This document shows positions 15,850-24,258 of a DNA stretch of 28,107 bases, in pieces (positions within the stretch are counted from its first letter, which is position 1; every line of letters starts with the position of its first letter). The DNA comes from CAVRJC01 sp964505725 (GTDB lineage: Bacteria; Actinomycetota; Acidimicrobiia; IMCC26256; DASPTH01): positions 1-28,107 of the forward strand of contig CAZDJK010000040.1 in the NCBI GenBank assembly GCA_964505725.1, in the 5' to 3' direction. The translations under genes and the position numbers were made by a program. The notes under the pieces are model-generated. The model had not been told where the DNA came from. It saw nothing but the letters and a program-made list of their open reading frames with translations, and made no database searches.

Positions 15850-16108
15850 CGGGCGGGAGCTCGAGGCCCGCGTCGGCGGCGCGCTTGTTCCCCGCGTCGA
15901 CGAGGTTCTGGGCGATGTCGACACCGAGCACGCTGGCGCCGAGGCGCGCCGCCGGCAGCGCGGTAGCGCCGTCGTCACAGCCGAGGTCGAGCACATCGAG
16001 CCCCTGGGTGATCCCGAGCCGGTCGACCAGCGCCTCGCCGCTGGTGCGCATGCTCGCCGCGTTGCGGGTGACGTCACCCTTCTCCCAGCGCGCTCGGTTC
16101 GGGTTCAT
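15850..16108 (-). pseudogene. Truncated SAM-dependent methyltransferase (N-terminal part only)
   Basis: From ATG 16108, preceded by AAGGGAGGAG, the frame encodes about 85-90 residues of a class I methyltransferase: MNPNRARWEKGDVTRNAASM, then motif I LDVLDLGCDDGATALP, then the acidic end of strand two in VLGVDIAQNLVDAGNKRA. Full-length members are about 270 residues. After residue ~88 the frame continues but becomes Arg/Gly/Ala-rich and matches nothing, then runs into the start of the CoA-transferase gene. Motif I also has Asp where Gly is usual (GCDDG). The promoter side and ribosome site look intact, so a short product could still be made, but it would lack the substrate-binding part. The likely cause is a deletion or rearrangement with its breakpoint near 15850. 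Confidence 0.72.
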
Positions 16109-16550
16109 GGCAGCTCCTCCCTTCGGGTCGTCAGACGCACCGTACGGACACCGCGGGTGCGTGTCATCGGACCTAGCACCCGAGAAGACGACGCGGAAGC
16201 CCGGTGACCGTTCTCGTCCTGATCCTGATGCGCGACCCGTGAGCCGCTCAACGAGCTCGACCTCGATGGCAGCCGCTGGGTCGACAACGCCTCGGTCGCC
16301 CGCCGGGCAAGAGCCGGCCCCCGCGGGGTGCCGCCGGCCGTTCTACATCTGGCGCGCCACCTGCGGCACGACCACGAGCGGCGCTGCCGACGCCCACCCA
16401 CACGGGGCGCGTGATCACCACGTGAGCGGATCAGGCGACGACGCCCACGCGCGTGGCCGTGTCGAGCAGGCGGTCGGCGTCGTCGCTGACGACCGCCGCA
16501 CCAGGTCCGACCGACGACCGGACGCGTTCGACACTTTGTGACACCTTCGT

Positions 16551-16570
16551 CGATCGCACACAGACGATCG
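16551..16570. promoter_or_regulatory. CGATCG inverted repeat, possible operator
   Basis: Two CGATCG hexamers (16551-16556 and 16565-16570) are separated by 8 bases, making a symmetric site whose right end lies 44 bases upstream of the proposed -35 box. It could bind a dimeric regulator of the importer. CGATCG is itself palindromic and common in GC-rich DNA. Confidence 0.25.
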
Positions 16571-16614
16571 GGATGGTCTTCCCGCGAGGCGCGGACTCGC
16601 GCCACGGGGGTGCC

Positions 16615-16643
16615 TTGATCGGGCAGTGTTCGTGTTCTAACGT
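16615..16643 (+). promoter_or_regulatory. Promoter candidate for the importer operon
   Basis: TTGATC (16615-16620) and TAACGT (16638-16643) are separated by exactly 17 bases. They match the first four bases of the -35 consensus and the TANNNT form of the -10. The start codon of the binding-protein gene is 46 bases further on, leaving a short leader. This is the best -35/-10 pair I found in the window. Confidence 0.5.
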
Positions 16644-16689
16644 CGCCGTCAGCGGCTGTCTTCGACAAGTGGCCGCGGGGGGGAACACT

Positions 16690-17934
16690 ATGGCGAGGAA
16701 GACTCCGCTGCGCCACGCGGCTATTGCAGTCGCGCTGGCCACCGTTACCGTGCTGGCAGTTGGCACCGGCGCGAGCGCTGCCCGGGTGAAGGCCGCCAGC
16801 ACGCCGAAGGGCACGACGTTGCTGGTCGGCTGGCTGGGTTCGCAGACGAGTGCGGCTGCACCGTCGAAGAACACCACGACAGTGGACACACTCGACGCAT
16901 TCACGAAGTGGACGAACAGCCACGGCGGCATCGCCGGACACCCGATCAAGTTCGCGTACGAGCCCGACGACAAGGGCGACCCGGCCGTCGCCCTCGCCGA
17001 CATCAAGGACCTGGTCGAGAACAAGAAGGTCATTGCCGTCGTCGGCGACACGTCGGGCTCGGAGCAGGCATGGGCCAGCTACGCAGCGGCCCAGAAGATG
17101 CCGATCATCGGCCCGAACAACGTCGACACGCTGCCGCTCACGAACCCGATGTTCTACGCGGTGGGCGGCTCGGTCATCGCCAACCTGTGGGGGCAGATGA
17201 AGTCGGCCGCGGTGCAGGGCGTGAAGAAGGTCGGTGTGCTGCTGTGCACCGAGAGTCCCGCGTGCGGTCAGGCGCGGCCCGTGTTCAAGGCCATGGCCGA
17301 GGCGAACGGCATGACCGAGGTCTACGACGCGGTCGCGTCCGCCACCCAGCCGAGCTACACGGCCGAGTGCCTGGCGGCCAAGTCGGCCGGGGCGGAGGCG
17401 CTGGCGGCGTTCGTGAACGACACCGTGCTCGCCCGCGACTGCTCGCGCCAGGGGTTCAACCCGAAGTGGATCAACGCCGACGGTGGTCCGGGGCGTGCCG
17501 CGATCAAGGCTGCGCCCTCCCTCGGACAGGCCGTCGGCTCCTCCGAGGAGTGGAGCTGCCAGGGTCAGCCCACGACCGGGACCCAGGACTTCTACACCGC
17601 GATGAAGAAGTACCACCCGGAGTACAACAGCGGGACCGCGAAGTGGATCCAGAACGGACCGGGCGACTGCAAGGCGTGGGCGTCGGGTGAGGCGTTCGCC
17701 AAGGCGATCACGAACGCCAACGTCGCCGCGACCGCCACCGCGAACACGGCTGACGTGATCCGGGGCCTGTCGATGTTCTCCAACGAGATGCTCGGTGGCT
17801 ACGCACCGGGACTGACGTACAGCGACGGCACCAAGCCCAGCCCCCAGATCAAGTGCATCTACCTGTACAAGTGGAACGGGCTCGTGTTCCTCCGCGTGCC
17901 GAAGGCAGGACTTACGCCTACCTGCATGCCGTGA
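16690..17934 (+). CDS. Branched-chain-amino-acid-type ABC transporter substrate-binding protein
   Basis: The 414-residue product begins with a Sec signal: MARKTPLRH, a hydrophobic core to about residue 27, then a probable cleavage site after GASA (28-31). The body follows the periplasmic-binding-protein type I (LivJ/LivK-like) pattern: LVGWLGSQTS, AFTKWTNSHGGIAGHPIKFAYEPDD, DLVENKKVIAVVGDTSGSEQ, MPIIGPNN. There is no lipobox Cys; the first Cys comes well into the mature chain (LLCTESPACG). Later cysteines (AEC, RDC, WSC, GDC, IKC, TCMP) could form disulfides. Such proteins bind amino acids, but also aromatic acids, amides or bile-acid-like ligands. It is the only binding protein beside two permease fusions. 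It starts 13 bases after a G-rich ribosome site, in a leader behind the promoter candidate. Confidence 0.9.
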   Translation: MARKTPLRHAAIAVALATVTVLAVGTGASAARVKAASTPKGTTLLVGWLGSQTSAAAPSKNTTTVDTLDAFTKWTNSHGGIAGHPIKFAYEPDDKGDPAVALADIKDLVENKKVIAVVGDTSGSEQAWASYAAAQKMPIIGPNNVDTLPLTNPMFYAVGGSVIANLWGQMKSAAVQGVKKVGVLLCTESPACGQARPVFKAMAEANGMTEVYDAVASATQPSYTAECLAAKSAGAEALAAFVNDTVLARDCSRQGFNPKWINADGGPGRAAIKAAPSLGQAVGSSEEWSCQGQPTTGTQDFYTAMKKYHPEYNSGTAKWIQNGPGDCKAWASGEAFAKAITNANVAATATANTADVIRGLSMFSNEMLGGYAPGLTYSDGTKPSPQIKCIYLYKWNGLVFLRVPKAGLTPTCMP

Positions 17935-17949
17935 GCAAGTGATCGGTTG

Positions 17950-17978
17950 GGGCTGTCGGGCGCGGTGCCCGGCAGCCC
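17950..17978 (+). other. 12-bp intercistronic stem-loop between binding protein and permease
   Basis: GGGCTGTCGGGC (17950-17961) pairs with GCCCGGCAGCCC (17967-17978) over all 12 positions, with one G-T pair and a 5-base loop. It lies 15 bases after the binding-protein stop and 25 bases before the permease start. No T-run follows. Such hairpins after binding-protein genes usually protect the upstream mRNA and let the binding protein outnumber the permease, or act as partial terminators. Confidence 0.6.
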
Positions 17979-18003
17979 GGATCGACTCCACGTTGGGAGA
18001 GTG

Positions 18004-20763
18004 ATGTTCGGTGACTTGATGCCGTTCATCGTGAGCGGCCTCACGGTCGGTGCCATCTACGGTCTCTGCGGAACCGGATTCGTCATCACGTACAAGACGT
18101 CCGGGATCTTCAACTTCGCGCACCCGGCGCTCGCTGCCGTCGCCGCGTACGCCTTCTGGTTCCTGCACTACGACGACCTCACGCCCGGCCCGTTGTTCTC
18201 GTGGCCGGTGGCCGCCGCCATCACCGTGCTCGTCGTCGGTCCCTTGATGGGGCTGGGCATGGAGTTCATCGCCCGAGGGCTCGTACAGATCCAGACCGCG
18301 CTCCAGGTCCTGGCGACGGTCGGCTTGCTGCTCGGGATCATTGGGACGCTGAGTCTCTTCTATCCGAACGCCGGCGTCCTGCCCTACAACCCCTTCCTCC
18401 CCACGCGGACGATCAAGATCTTCGGGACGTTCGTGGGGATCGACCAGTTGATCCTGTTCCTCTTCTCGTTGGTCGTGGTCGTCGCCCTCTACGTGTTCTT
18501 CCGGCGAGCGCGTCTCGGCGTCGCGATGCGAGCGGTGGTGGACAACCCGCCGCTCCTCGACGTGCAGGGCCGGAACCCGAACGCAGTGCGGCGCTGGGCC
18601 TGGGTCATCGGCGCGAGCTTCGCGGCGGCGTCAGGGGTGCTCCTCGGTCCAATCGTCGCGACCTTGAACGCCGGCGGGTTCCTCACGATCATCATCTCCT
18701 CGTTCGGTGCGGCCGCGATCGGCGCATTCTCGAGCCTGCCGTTGACCTTCATCGGCGGCCTCTTGATCGGCATCGCCGGTGACGTCGCCTCGAAGTACGT
18801 CCTCGACGTGAGCTGGCTGGCGGGGTTGCGCGGCGCCCTGCCCTTCCTCGTCCTGTTCGTCGTACTCATCGTGATCCCGCCCAACAAGCTGCGAGAACGT
18901 CGCGTCGCCCCGCCTCACCCCATCAAACCGAGCTACTTCGCCCCACCGCCGATCCGGCTCGTGTTCGCACTGGTGTTCATCGGCTTCTTCGCCCTCGTCC
19001 CGGCGTTCGCCGGGACGGACCTGAGCGTCTGGACGTTCGGCCTGCTGTACATGATCCTCTTCGCGTCGATCGGCCTCCTCGTCAAGATGTCGGGCCAGGT
19101 CTCGCTGTGCCAGACCGCGCTCGCGGCGGTCGGAGGTGCTGCAATCGCCCACACCACCACCGACTGGGGTCTTCCGTGGATCGTGGCGGTGTTCCTCGCG
19201 GGGTTCATCGCCGCAGCCGTCGGGCTCGTGATCGCGGTGCCGGCGATCCGCGTATCCGGCGTGTTCCTCGCGCTGGCAACGTTCGGGTTCGGGATCTTCC
19301 TCCAGCAGATGGTCTACCCGACGAGCATCATGTTCGGGACCGACGCGGCCGGGATCCCGGCTCCTCGGCCGAGCTGGGCCACCGGCGACACGGCCTACTA
19401 CTACGTCGTCCTGGCGTTCGCGATCGTGTCGGCCCTCGTGTTGGTCGTGATCCACTACGGACGCCTCGGCCGGCTCGCACGCGCGATGGCCGACTCGGTC
19501 CTCGCGCTGAACACGACCGGTACGACCGTCAACGTGACGCGTGTGAGCGTGTTCGCGATCTCGGCCTTCATGGCCGGCATCGCGGGGGCCCTGTACGCCT
19601 CGGCGTCACAGTCCGTCTACCTCGGGGCGCCGTTCTATGTGCCGTTCACGTCGCTCCAGCTGTTCGCGGTCGTGCTCCTCGTGCTCGTCGGCACGCCGTG
19701 GTTCGCCCTCCTGGGCGCGGTGAACCTCGAGATCGCGCCGTACTACCTCGGCAAATGGCTCAACACCGACTTCACGAAGTACCTGGCGCTGCTCTTCGGT
19801 GTGGGCGCGGTTGCGATCGCGCTGTCGATGTCACGCATCGAGCCCATGCCCAAGCCCCTGGTCCGGTTCTGGGAACGGTTCCGGCGACGCCCGGCCGACG
19901 GGGTGCGCACGGTCTCCTCGGTCACCCGTGAGCACCCAGAGGGAAGCGGACTGCAGGTCCGCGATCTCGTCGTGCGCTACGGCGGCTTCTTGGCGGTCGA
20001 CAAGCTGAACCTCCACACGCCGTTCGGTCGCATCACCGGGCTGATCGGACCGAACGGAGCCGGCAAGACCACGACGTTCAACGCGTGCTCGGGCCTGGTG
20101 CACCCGGCGGGCGGACGCGTGCTGTACAACGACGCCGACGTTACGGGGCTCGGACCGTCCGCCCGAGCGCGGCGCGGCATCGGCCGCACGTTCCAGATTC
20201 CGGAGCTCTGGAACTCGTTGACCGTCGCACAGAACGTCGCGCTCGGCCGTGAAGCGAGCATGGCCGGAGGCAACCTGGGGAAACAGCTTGTCGCCGCGCG
20301 CGGCGAACCGGGCCGGGTCGCAGAAGAGGCGGCGGAAGCATTGGAGCTCGCCGGGATCACCCAGATCGCCGATCGCCTCGTAGCCGGCCTCTCCACGGGC
20401 GAGAAGCGTCTCGTCGAGCTCGCGCGTGTGCTCGCCGGACCATTCGACATCCTGTTGCTCGACGAGCCGAGCTCGGGGCTCGACACGACAGAAGCCCATC
20501 GGTTCGGCGAGGTGCTGCTCAGAACCGTGCAGACGCGAGGCACGGGAATCCTCCTGGTCGAGCACGACATGACGTTTGTCACCCAGGTCTGCGACTACAT
20601 CTACGTGATGGACTTCGGCCTGCTGATCTTCGAGGGGACGGCTCCCGAGACCATGCAGAGCGAGATCGTCCGCAGCGCATACCTGGGGAGCGAAGTGGTC
20701 ACGGTCGGCGCAAACGGCAGGGCCGCCGGAGCCGTAGACCCGACCGATACCGTCGTGGGATAG
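18004..20763 (+). CDS. LivH-LivM-LivG fusion: ABC permease/permease/ATPase
   Basis: One 919-residue chain carries three importer subunits in order. LivH-like membrane domain, about 1-295: GLTVGAIYGLCGTGFVITYKTSGIFNFAHPALA at the start, and the RARLGVAMRAVVDNPPLLDVQGRN coupling loop. A charged linker (RERRVAPPHPIKPSYF) follows, then a LivM-like domain, about 315-610: SGQVSLCQTALAAVGG, VSGVFLALATFGFGIFLQQ, RLARAMADSVLALNTTG. LivG-like ATPase, about 648-900: Walker A GPNGAGKTT at 682-690, signature LSTGEKR at 796-802, Walker B with DEPSSGLD from 820, and VEHD at 852-855. All ATPase motifs are intact. In E. coli these are three proteins. ATG 18004 follows GGGAGAG. With LivF downstream, this chain makes a full importer from two polypeptides. 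Confidence 0.92.
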   Translation: MFGDLMPFIVSGLTVGAIYGLCGTGFVITYKTSGIFNFAHPALAAVAAYAFWFLHYDDLTPGPLFSWPVAAAITVLVVGPLMGLGMEFIARGLVQIQTALQVLATVGLLLGIIGTLSLFYPNAGVLPYNPFLPTRTIKIFGTFVGIDQLILFLFSLVVVVALYVFFRRARLGVAMRAVVDNPPLLDVQGRNPNAVRRWAWVIGASFAAASGVLLGPIVATLNAGGFLTIIISSFGAAAIGAFSSLPLTFIGGLLIGIAGDVASKYVLDVSWLAGLRGALPFLVLFVVLIVIPPNKLRERRVAPPHPIKPSYFAPPPIRLVFALVFIGFFALVPAFAGTDLSVWTFGLLYMILFASIGLLVKMSGQVSLCQTALAAVGGAAIAHTTTDWGLPWIVAVFLAGFIAAAVGLVIAVPAIRVSGVFLALATFGFGIFLQQMVYPTSIMFGTDAAGIPAPRPSWATGDTAYYYVVLAFAIVSALVLVVIHYGRLGRLARAMADSVLALNTTGTTVNVTRVSVFAISAFMAGIAGALYASASQSVYLGAPFYVPFTSLQLFAVVLLVLVGTPWFALLGAVNLEIAPYYLGKWLNTDFTKYLALLFGVGAVAIALSMSRIEPMPKPLVRFWERFRRRPADGVRTVSSVTREHPEGSGLQVRDLVVRYGGFLAVDKLNLHTPFGRITGLIGPNGAGKTTTFNACSGLVHPAGGRVLYNDADVTGLGPSARARRGIGRTFQIPELWNSLTVAQNVALGREASMAGGNLGKQLVAARGEPGRVAEEAAEALELAGITQIADRLVAGLSTGEKRLVELARVLAGPFDILLLDEPSSGLDTTEAHRFGEVLLRTVQTRGTGILLVEHDMTFVTQVCDYIYVMDFGLLIFEGTAPETMQSEIVRSAYLGSEVVTVGANGRAAGAVDPTDTVVG

Positions 20764-20800
20764 CGCTCACGCTCCTGACCGCGGCAAAGGGAGCCGACGG

Positions 20801-21511
20801 ATGCTCGAGATCAAGAACATCGTCGGGGGCTACGACGAGTCGATCGTTCTTCGCGACGTGTCGCTGAGCGTCGCCGACTCGTCGGTCGTCGCGCTCCTGG
20901 GGCCCAACGGGGCAGGCAAGAGCACGACGCTCCGGATGGCGTCGGGCCTGCTCCGGCCGAGGGAAGGCACAATCCTCCTCGGCGGTGAGGACGTCACGCG
21001 TTTGAACCCCTACCAGCGCACGCGCCGGGGGATATGCCACATCTTCGAGGGACGCGGCGTCTTTCCCTCCCTGACCGTGCGCGAGAACCTCTTGATGCAG
21101 GCGCCGCCTCACATGAGCGAATCCGACATCATCGAGCGCGCCGCGGAGGCCTTTCCCGTGCTCGGGAACCGGCGCCGGCAAGTCGCGGGCACGATGAGCG
21201 GCGGTGAGCAGCAGATGCTCGCGCTCGCCCGTGCGTACGTCACCGAGCCCCGAGTGGTCCTGGTGGACGAGGCATCGCTCGGTCTTGCACCACTCGTCGT
21301 CGACGGGATCTTCGCGTTCCTCGAACGCATCGCGGCGAGCGGGGTCGCGTTGCTCCTCGTCGAGCAGTACGTCAGTCGCGCCCTCGCGCTGGCGTCGTCC
21401 GTGTACCTGCTCAGCCAGGGAGAGATCGTGTACAGCGGTCCTGCCGCCGGGCTGGACGAGGAGAAGATCTTCGCCCTGTACTCGGGCGCCGGGACCGACG
21501 CCCCGGTGTAA
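20801..21511 (+). CDS. LivF-type ABC transporter ATPase
   Basis: A 236-residue ATPase of LivF length. Walker A GPNGAGKST is at 34-42, the signature MSGGEQQ at 132-138, and Walker B VVLVDEASLGLAP at 152-164. The H-loop reads VEQ, as is normal for LivF rather than LivG (VEHD). DEAS replaces the more usual DEPS. It starts 8 bases after AAGGGAG and sits between the two permease/ATPase fusions. It is the only separate ATPase in the operon, so it would pair with the fused LivG domain of the first fusion and perhaps also with that of the second. It acts on the cytoplasmic face of the membrane. Confidence 0.93.
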   Translation: MLEIKNIVGGYDESIVLRDVSLSVADSSVVALLGPNGAGKSTTLRMASGLLRPREGTILLGGEDVTRLNPYQRTRRGICHIFEGRGVFPSLTVRENLLMQAPPHMSESDIIERAAEAFPVLGNRRRQVAGTMSGGEQQMLALARAYVTEPRVVLVDEASLGLAPLVVDGIFAFLERIAASGVALLLVEQYVSRALALASSVYLLSQGEIVYSGPAAGLDEEKIFALYSGAGTDAPV

Positions 21512-21546
21512 CACGACATCCCGATTCCAGGCCCCTGCCAGGTCCG

Positions 21547-24249
21547 ATGCACATCATCCTGATCTTCGTCGTCGTCGGCCTGACGTCCGGCGCCATCTAC
21601 GGGCTGATCGCGATCGGTCTGGCGCTCACGTACAAGACGTCGGGGATCCTGAACTTCGCTCATGGCGCGCTCGCGCTCGTCGCGGTCGACGCCTACATCT
21701 ACCTCACTGTGAACCGTGGCTACTCGTGGGAACTGTCCGGGCTCATCAGCGTGTTCTTGGTCGGTGCCCTCATGGGCCTCGCCTTCGAGCTCCTGGGAAG
21801 AGTCCTCGTTCGATCGGCACCGGCGCTGCGGGTCGCGGCGACCGTCGGCATCCTCCTGGCGATCCAGGGAGGTTCGGCGCTACTCGCGCCACACCTTCCC
21901 GGGCCGACGCCCCATTTCACGCTTCCCCCGCTGCCCGCCGCGACGGTCAGGGTCGTCGGCGTGAACATCGGCGAGGACCAGCTGATCATGATGGCGGTTT
22001 CCCTGGTCGCGATGCTGCTCCTGTCCGCGTTCCTGAAGTTCTCGCGCGTGGGATTGGGCTTGCGCGCGGTCGTCGACAACCCGGACCTCGTCAACTGCTC
22101 GGGGCGCAATCCCCGTGCGCTGCGACGGCTCGCCTGGATCATCGGATGCACGTTCGCGGCGCTCTCCGGTGTGCTGCTGGCGATCGCCCCGAGCTTCGGG
22201 CCCGACTCGGGGCAGGTCGGGCGCCTCATCATTCCGGCATTCGCCGCCGCCGCGGTCGGCTACTTCACCAACCTGCCGCTCGTGTACGTCGGCGCGCTCG
22301 CGATCGGGATCGCGTCGTCGGTCCTGACCCGTTATGTCACCGCGAGCTGGCTCTTGGCCCTGCCCCCGTCCGTACCGGTCGTGGTGCTGCTGGGTGCACT
22401 GATGGTCACGCCGACGCGACGCTTGACCGAACGCTGGAGAACCACGCACGTCGTCACGCGTCCGCCGAGGCCGGGGCGACGGGTCGCGCTCGCCGGCTCG
22501 GTCGCCCTCTTCGTCGTCCTCGGTTTCACGCCGACCTGGGCGGGCTTCGAGGTGAACATCTACACGACCGCGCTCGTGTACGTGCTCATCTTCCTGTCGT
22601 TGGGGATGCTCGTTCGCGAGTCGGGACAGCTCTCGCTGTGCCACCTCGGGCTGGCGGCAATCGGAGCGACCACCTTCGCGCGCTTCGCCACCAACCTCGG
22701 CCTCCCGTGGGCGGTTGCAGCGATTGGCGCCGCGCTCGTGACCGCGATCGTCGGGGCGTTGGTTGCGATCACCGCCATCCGCCTGTCCGGCGTGTTCCTC
22801 GCGCTCGCCACGCTTGCGTTCGGGTACATCCTCCAGCAGTTCTTCTACGGAACCGATCTCATGTTCGGCAGCTCGGTGGCGATTCCCGCGCCCCGACCGT
22901 TCATCGGCACGCGCGACTCGGACTACTACTACGTGGTCTTGGGCATCGTGGCGGCCACGTCCGTGTTCGTCGTGGTGCTCGACCGTACGCGCATGGGCCG
23001 GCTGCTGCGCGGGATGGCCGACTCGCCTGTCGCGCTGCAGGCACAGGGCGCGACGGTGAACGTCACGAAGCTCGTCGTGTTCGCGCTGTCGGCGTTTCTC
23101 GCCGGCCTCGCGGGAGCGCTCCTCACCAGCCTGGACAACGTGACGAGCTCCGCGGCGTTCTCGGCGACCGACTCGCTGGTCATCGTGGCGGTGTTGTTCG
23201 TGCTACCGGTCGCCGAGCCCTGGTACGCCGTCGCGGCGGCAATCGTCTACTACCTCCTGCCGGTCAAGCTCAACGTCTCCGATCCTGCGTCGTGGACGTC
23301 GTTCGTCTTCGGCGCGGTATCCGTCGTCTCGGTGCTCGTCATCGTGAGACGTGCCGACCTGGCCCATCGGCGCCGGCGGAGGGACCAGCCGGCGAGGCTG
23401 CACGCGCCGAGTGAGGTCGCGGTCCTCCCCGTCGCGCACGCGACAGCTCGTGCACGCGCGGCGTCTGCGTCCGTCGAGCCCGGGCTCGACATGACCGGGA
23501 TCTCGGTCCGCTTCGGCGGGATCGTGGCGCTCGACCGGGTCGACTTGTCCGCGCCCATCGGTCGGATCACCGGTCTCATCGGGCCCAACGGGGCCGGCAA
23601 GACGACGCTGTTCAATGTCAGCTCGGGCATCATCAGGCCTGCTGCCGGGCGGGTGCGGCTCCGCGGTCGAGACCTCTCGCGTCTGGGCCCCGCCGCTCGC
23701 GCGCGTCGGGGACTCGGCCGGACCTTCCAACAGCCGCAGCTGTTCGAGGGCATGACGGTGGGCCAGACCGTGGCCCTGGGCCGGGAGGCGAGCCTCGCGG
23801 GCTGCGACCCCTGGGCGCAGTTGACGACGCGCAAGGGCGATCGTGCCATCGTGGCCGCCGCGGTCGACGAGGCGTTGCGCCTCACCGGGCTCTGGGGCCT
23901 GCGTGACGCGCCCCTCGGAGCTCTCTCGACAGGCGAACGCCGCCTGGTCGAGCTGGCGCGGTGCCTCGCGGGGCCGTTCGACGTGATCCTGCTCGACGAG
24001 CCGTCCGCGGGGCTCGACCGGAACGAGACCACGCGGATCGACGAAGTGCTGCGTAGCGTCGTGGCGACTCGCAACGTGGGAGTCCTCCTCGTCGAACACG
24101 ACATGGCGCTCGTGATGGACATCTGCAACTACGTGTACGTAATCGACTTCGGCCGCGTCATCTTCGACGGCACGCCGCGGGAAGTGATGAACAGCGTTCT
24201 GGTGCGGTCCGCCTACCTCGGGGAAGGCGCGCTCTCGAGCGAGGCGTGA
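21547..24249 (+). CDS. Second LivH-LivM-LivG fusion: ABC permease/permease/ATPase
   Basis: A 900-residue chain with the same order as the fusion at 18004. LivH-like domain, about 1-297: GLTSGAIYGLIAIGLALTYKTSGILNFAHGALA, RVGLGLRAVVDNPDLVNCSGRN. LivM-like domain, about 315-600: SGQLSLCHLGLAAIG, LSGVFLALATLAFGYILQQ. A linker of about 40 Arg/Ala/Val-rich residues follows, then a LivG-like ATPase, about 648-895: Walker A GPNGAGKTT at 679-687, LSTGERR at 793-799, DEPSAGLD from 817, VEHD after that. It is clearly homologous to the first fusion yet differs throughout, so it is an old paralogue, not a recent duplicate. No second binding protein or LivF follows. Either the two fusions share those components or they assemble together. 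The ATG follows LivF by 36 bases. It meets the thiolase-like gene tail to tail with 9 bases between. Confidence 0.92.
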   Translation: MHIILIFVVVGLTSGAIYGLIAIGLALTYKTSGILNFAHGALALVAVDAYIYLTVNRGYSWELSGLISVFLVGALMGLAFELLGRVLVRSAPALRVAATVGILLAIQGGSALLAPHLPGPTPHFTLPPLPAATVRVVGVNIGEDQLIMMAVSLVAMLLLSAFLKFSRVGLGLRAVVDNPDLVNCSGRNPRALRRLAWIIGCTFAALSGVLLAIAPSFGPDSGQVGRLIIPAFAAAAVGYFTNLPLVYVGALAIGIASSVLTRYVTASWLLALPPSVPVVVLLGALMVTPTRRLTERWRTTHVVTRPPRPGRRVALAGSVALFVVLGFTPTWAGFEVNIYTTALVYVLIFLSLGMLVRESGQLSLCHLGLAAIGATTFARFATNLGLPWAVAAIGAALVTAIVGALVAITAIRLSGVFLALATLAFGYILQQFFYGTDLMFGSSVAIPAPRPFIGTRDSDYYYVVLGIVAATSVFVVVLDRTRMGRLLRGMADSPVALQAQGATVNVTKLVVFALSAFLAGLAGALLTSLDNVTSSAAFSATDSLVIVAVLFVLPVAEPWYAVAAAIVYYLLPVKLNVSDPASWTSFVFGAVSVVSVLVIVRRADLAHRRRRRDQPARLHAPSEVAVLPVAHATARARAASASVEPGLDMTGISVRFGGIVALDRVDLSAPIGRITGLIGPNGAGKTTLFNVSSGIIRPAAGRVRLRGRDLSRLGPAARARRGLGRTFQQPQLFEGMTVGQTVALGREASLAGCDPWAQLTTRKGDRAIVAAAVDEALRLTGLWGLRDAPLGALSTGERRLVELARCLAGPFDVILLDEPSAGLDRNETTRIDEVLRSVVATRNVGVLLVEHDMALVMDICNYVYVIDFGRVIFDGTPREVMNSVLVRSAYLGEGALSSEA

Positions 24250-24258
24250 CTGGCCGTA

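Larger units (their letters stand above)
16109..16689. other. 581-base intergenic region upstream of the importer operon
   Basis: No convincing gene is present on either strand; the open frames here are Arg/Pro-rich and look like GC-rich noise. It separates the minus-strand methyltransferase remnant from the plus-strand importer operon. It holds the methyltransferase ribosome site next to 16108, a GC-rich palindromic stretch at 16313-16338 (GCCGGC arms), a CGATCG inverted repeat at 16551-16570 and a promoter candidate at 16615-16643. A minus-strand frame ending at 16431 reads VSDDADRLLDTATRVGVVA, which is protein-like and could be the tail of a lost gene, but I cannot identify it. Confidence 0.55.

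Noticed and set aside
16313..16338. GCCGGC arms around a CCCCGCGGGG palindrome as a terminator or regulatory hairpin
   Set aside because: The inner and outer stems exclude each other or need a too-small loop, and such GC palindromes are frequent at this base composition.
16431..16530. Minus-strand tail reading VSDDADRLLDTATRVGVVA, possibly the end of a lost gene
   Set aside because: It is protein-like but too short, not recognised, and the frame upstream is noise; kept only as a note in the intergenic entry.
16105..18168. Minus-strand open frame of 687 codons opposite the binding-protein gene
   Set aside because: The plus strand encodes a binding protein with signal peptide and fold motifs; the antisense product matches nothing.
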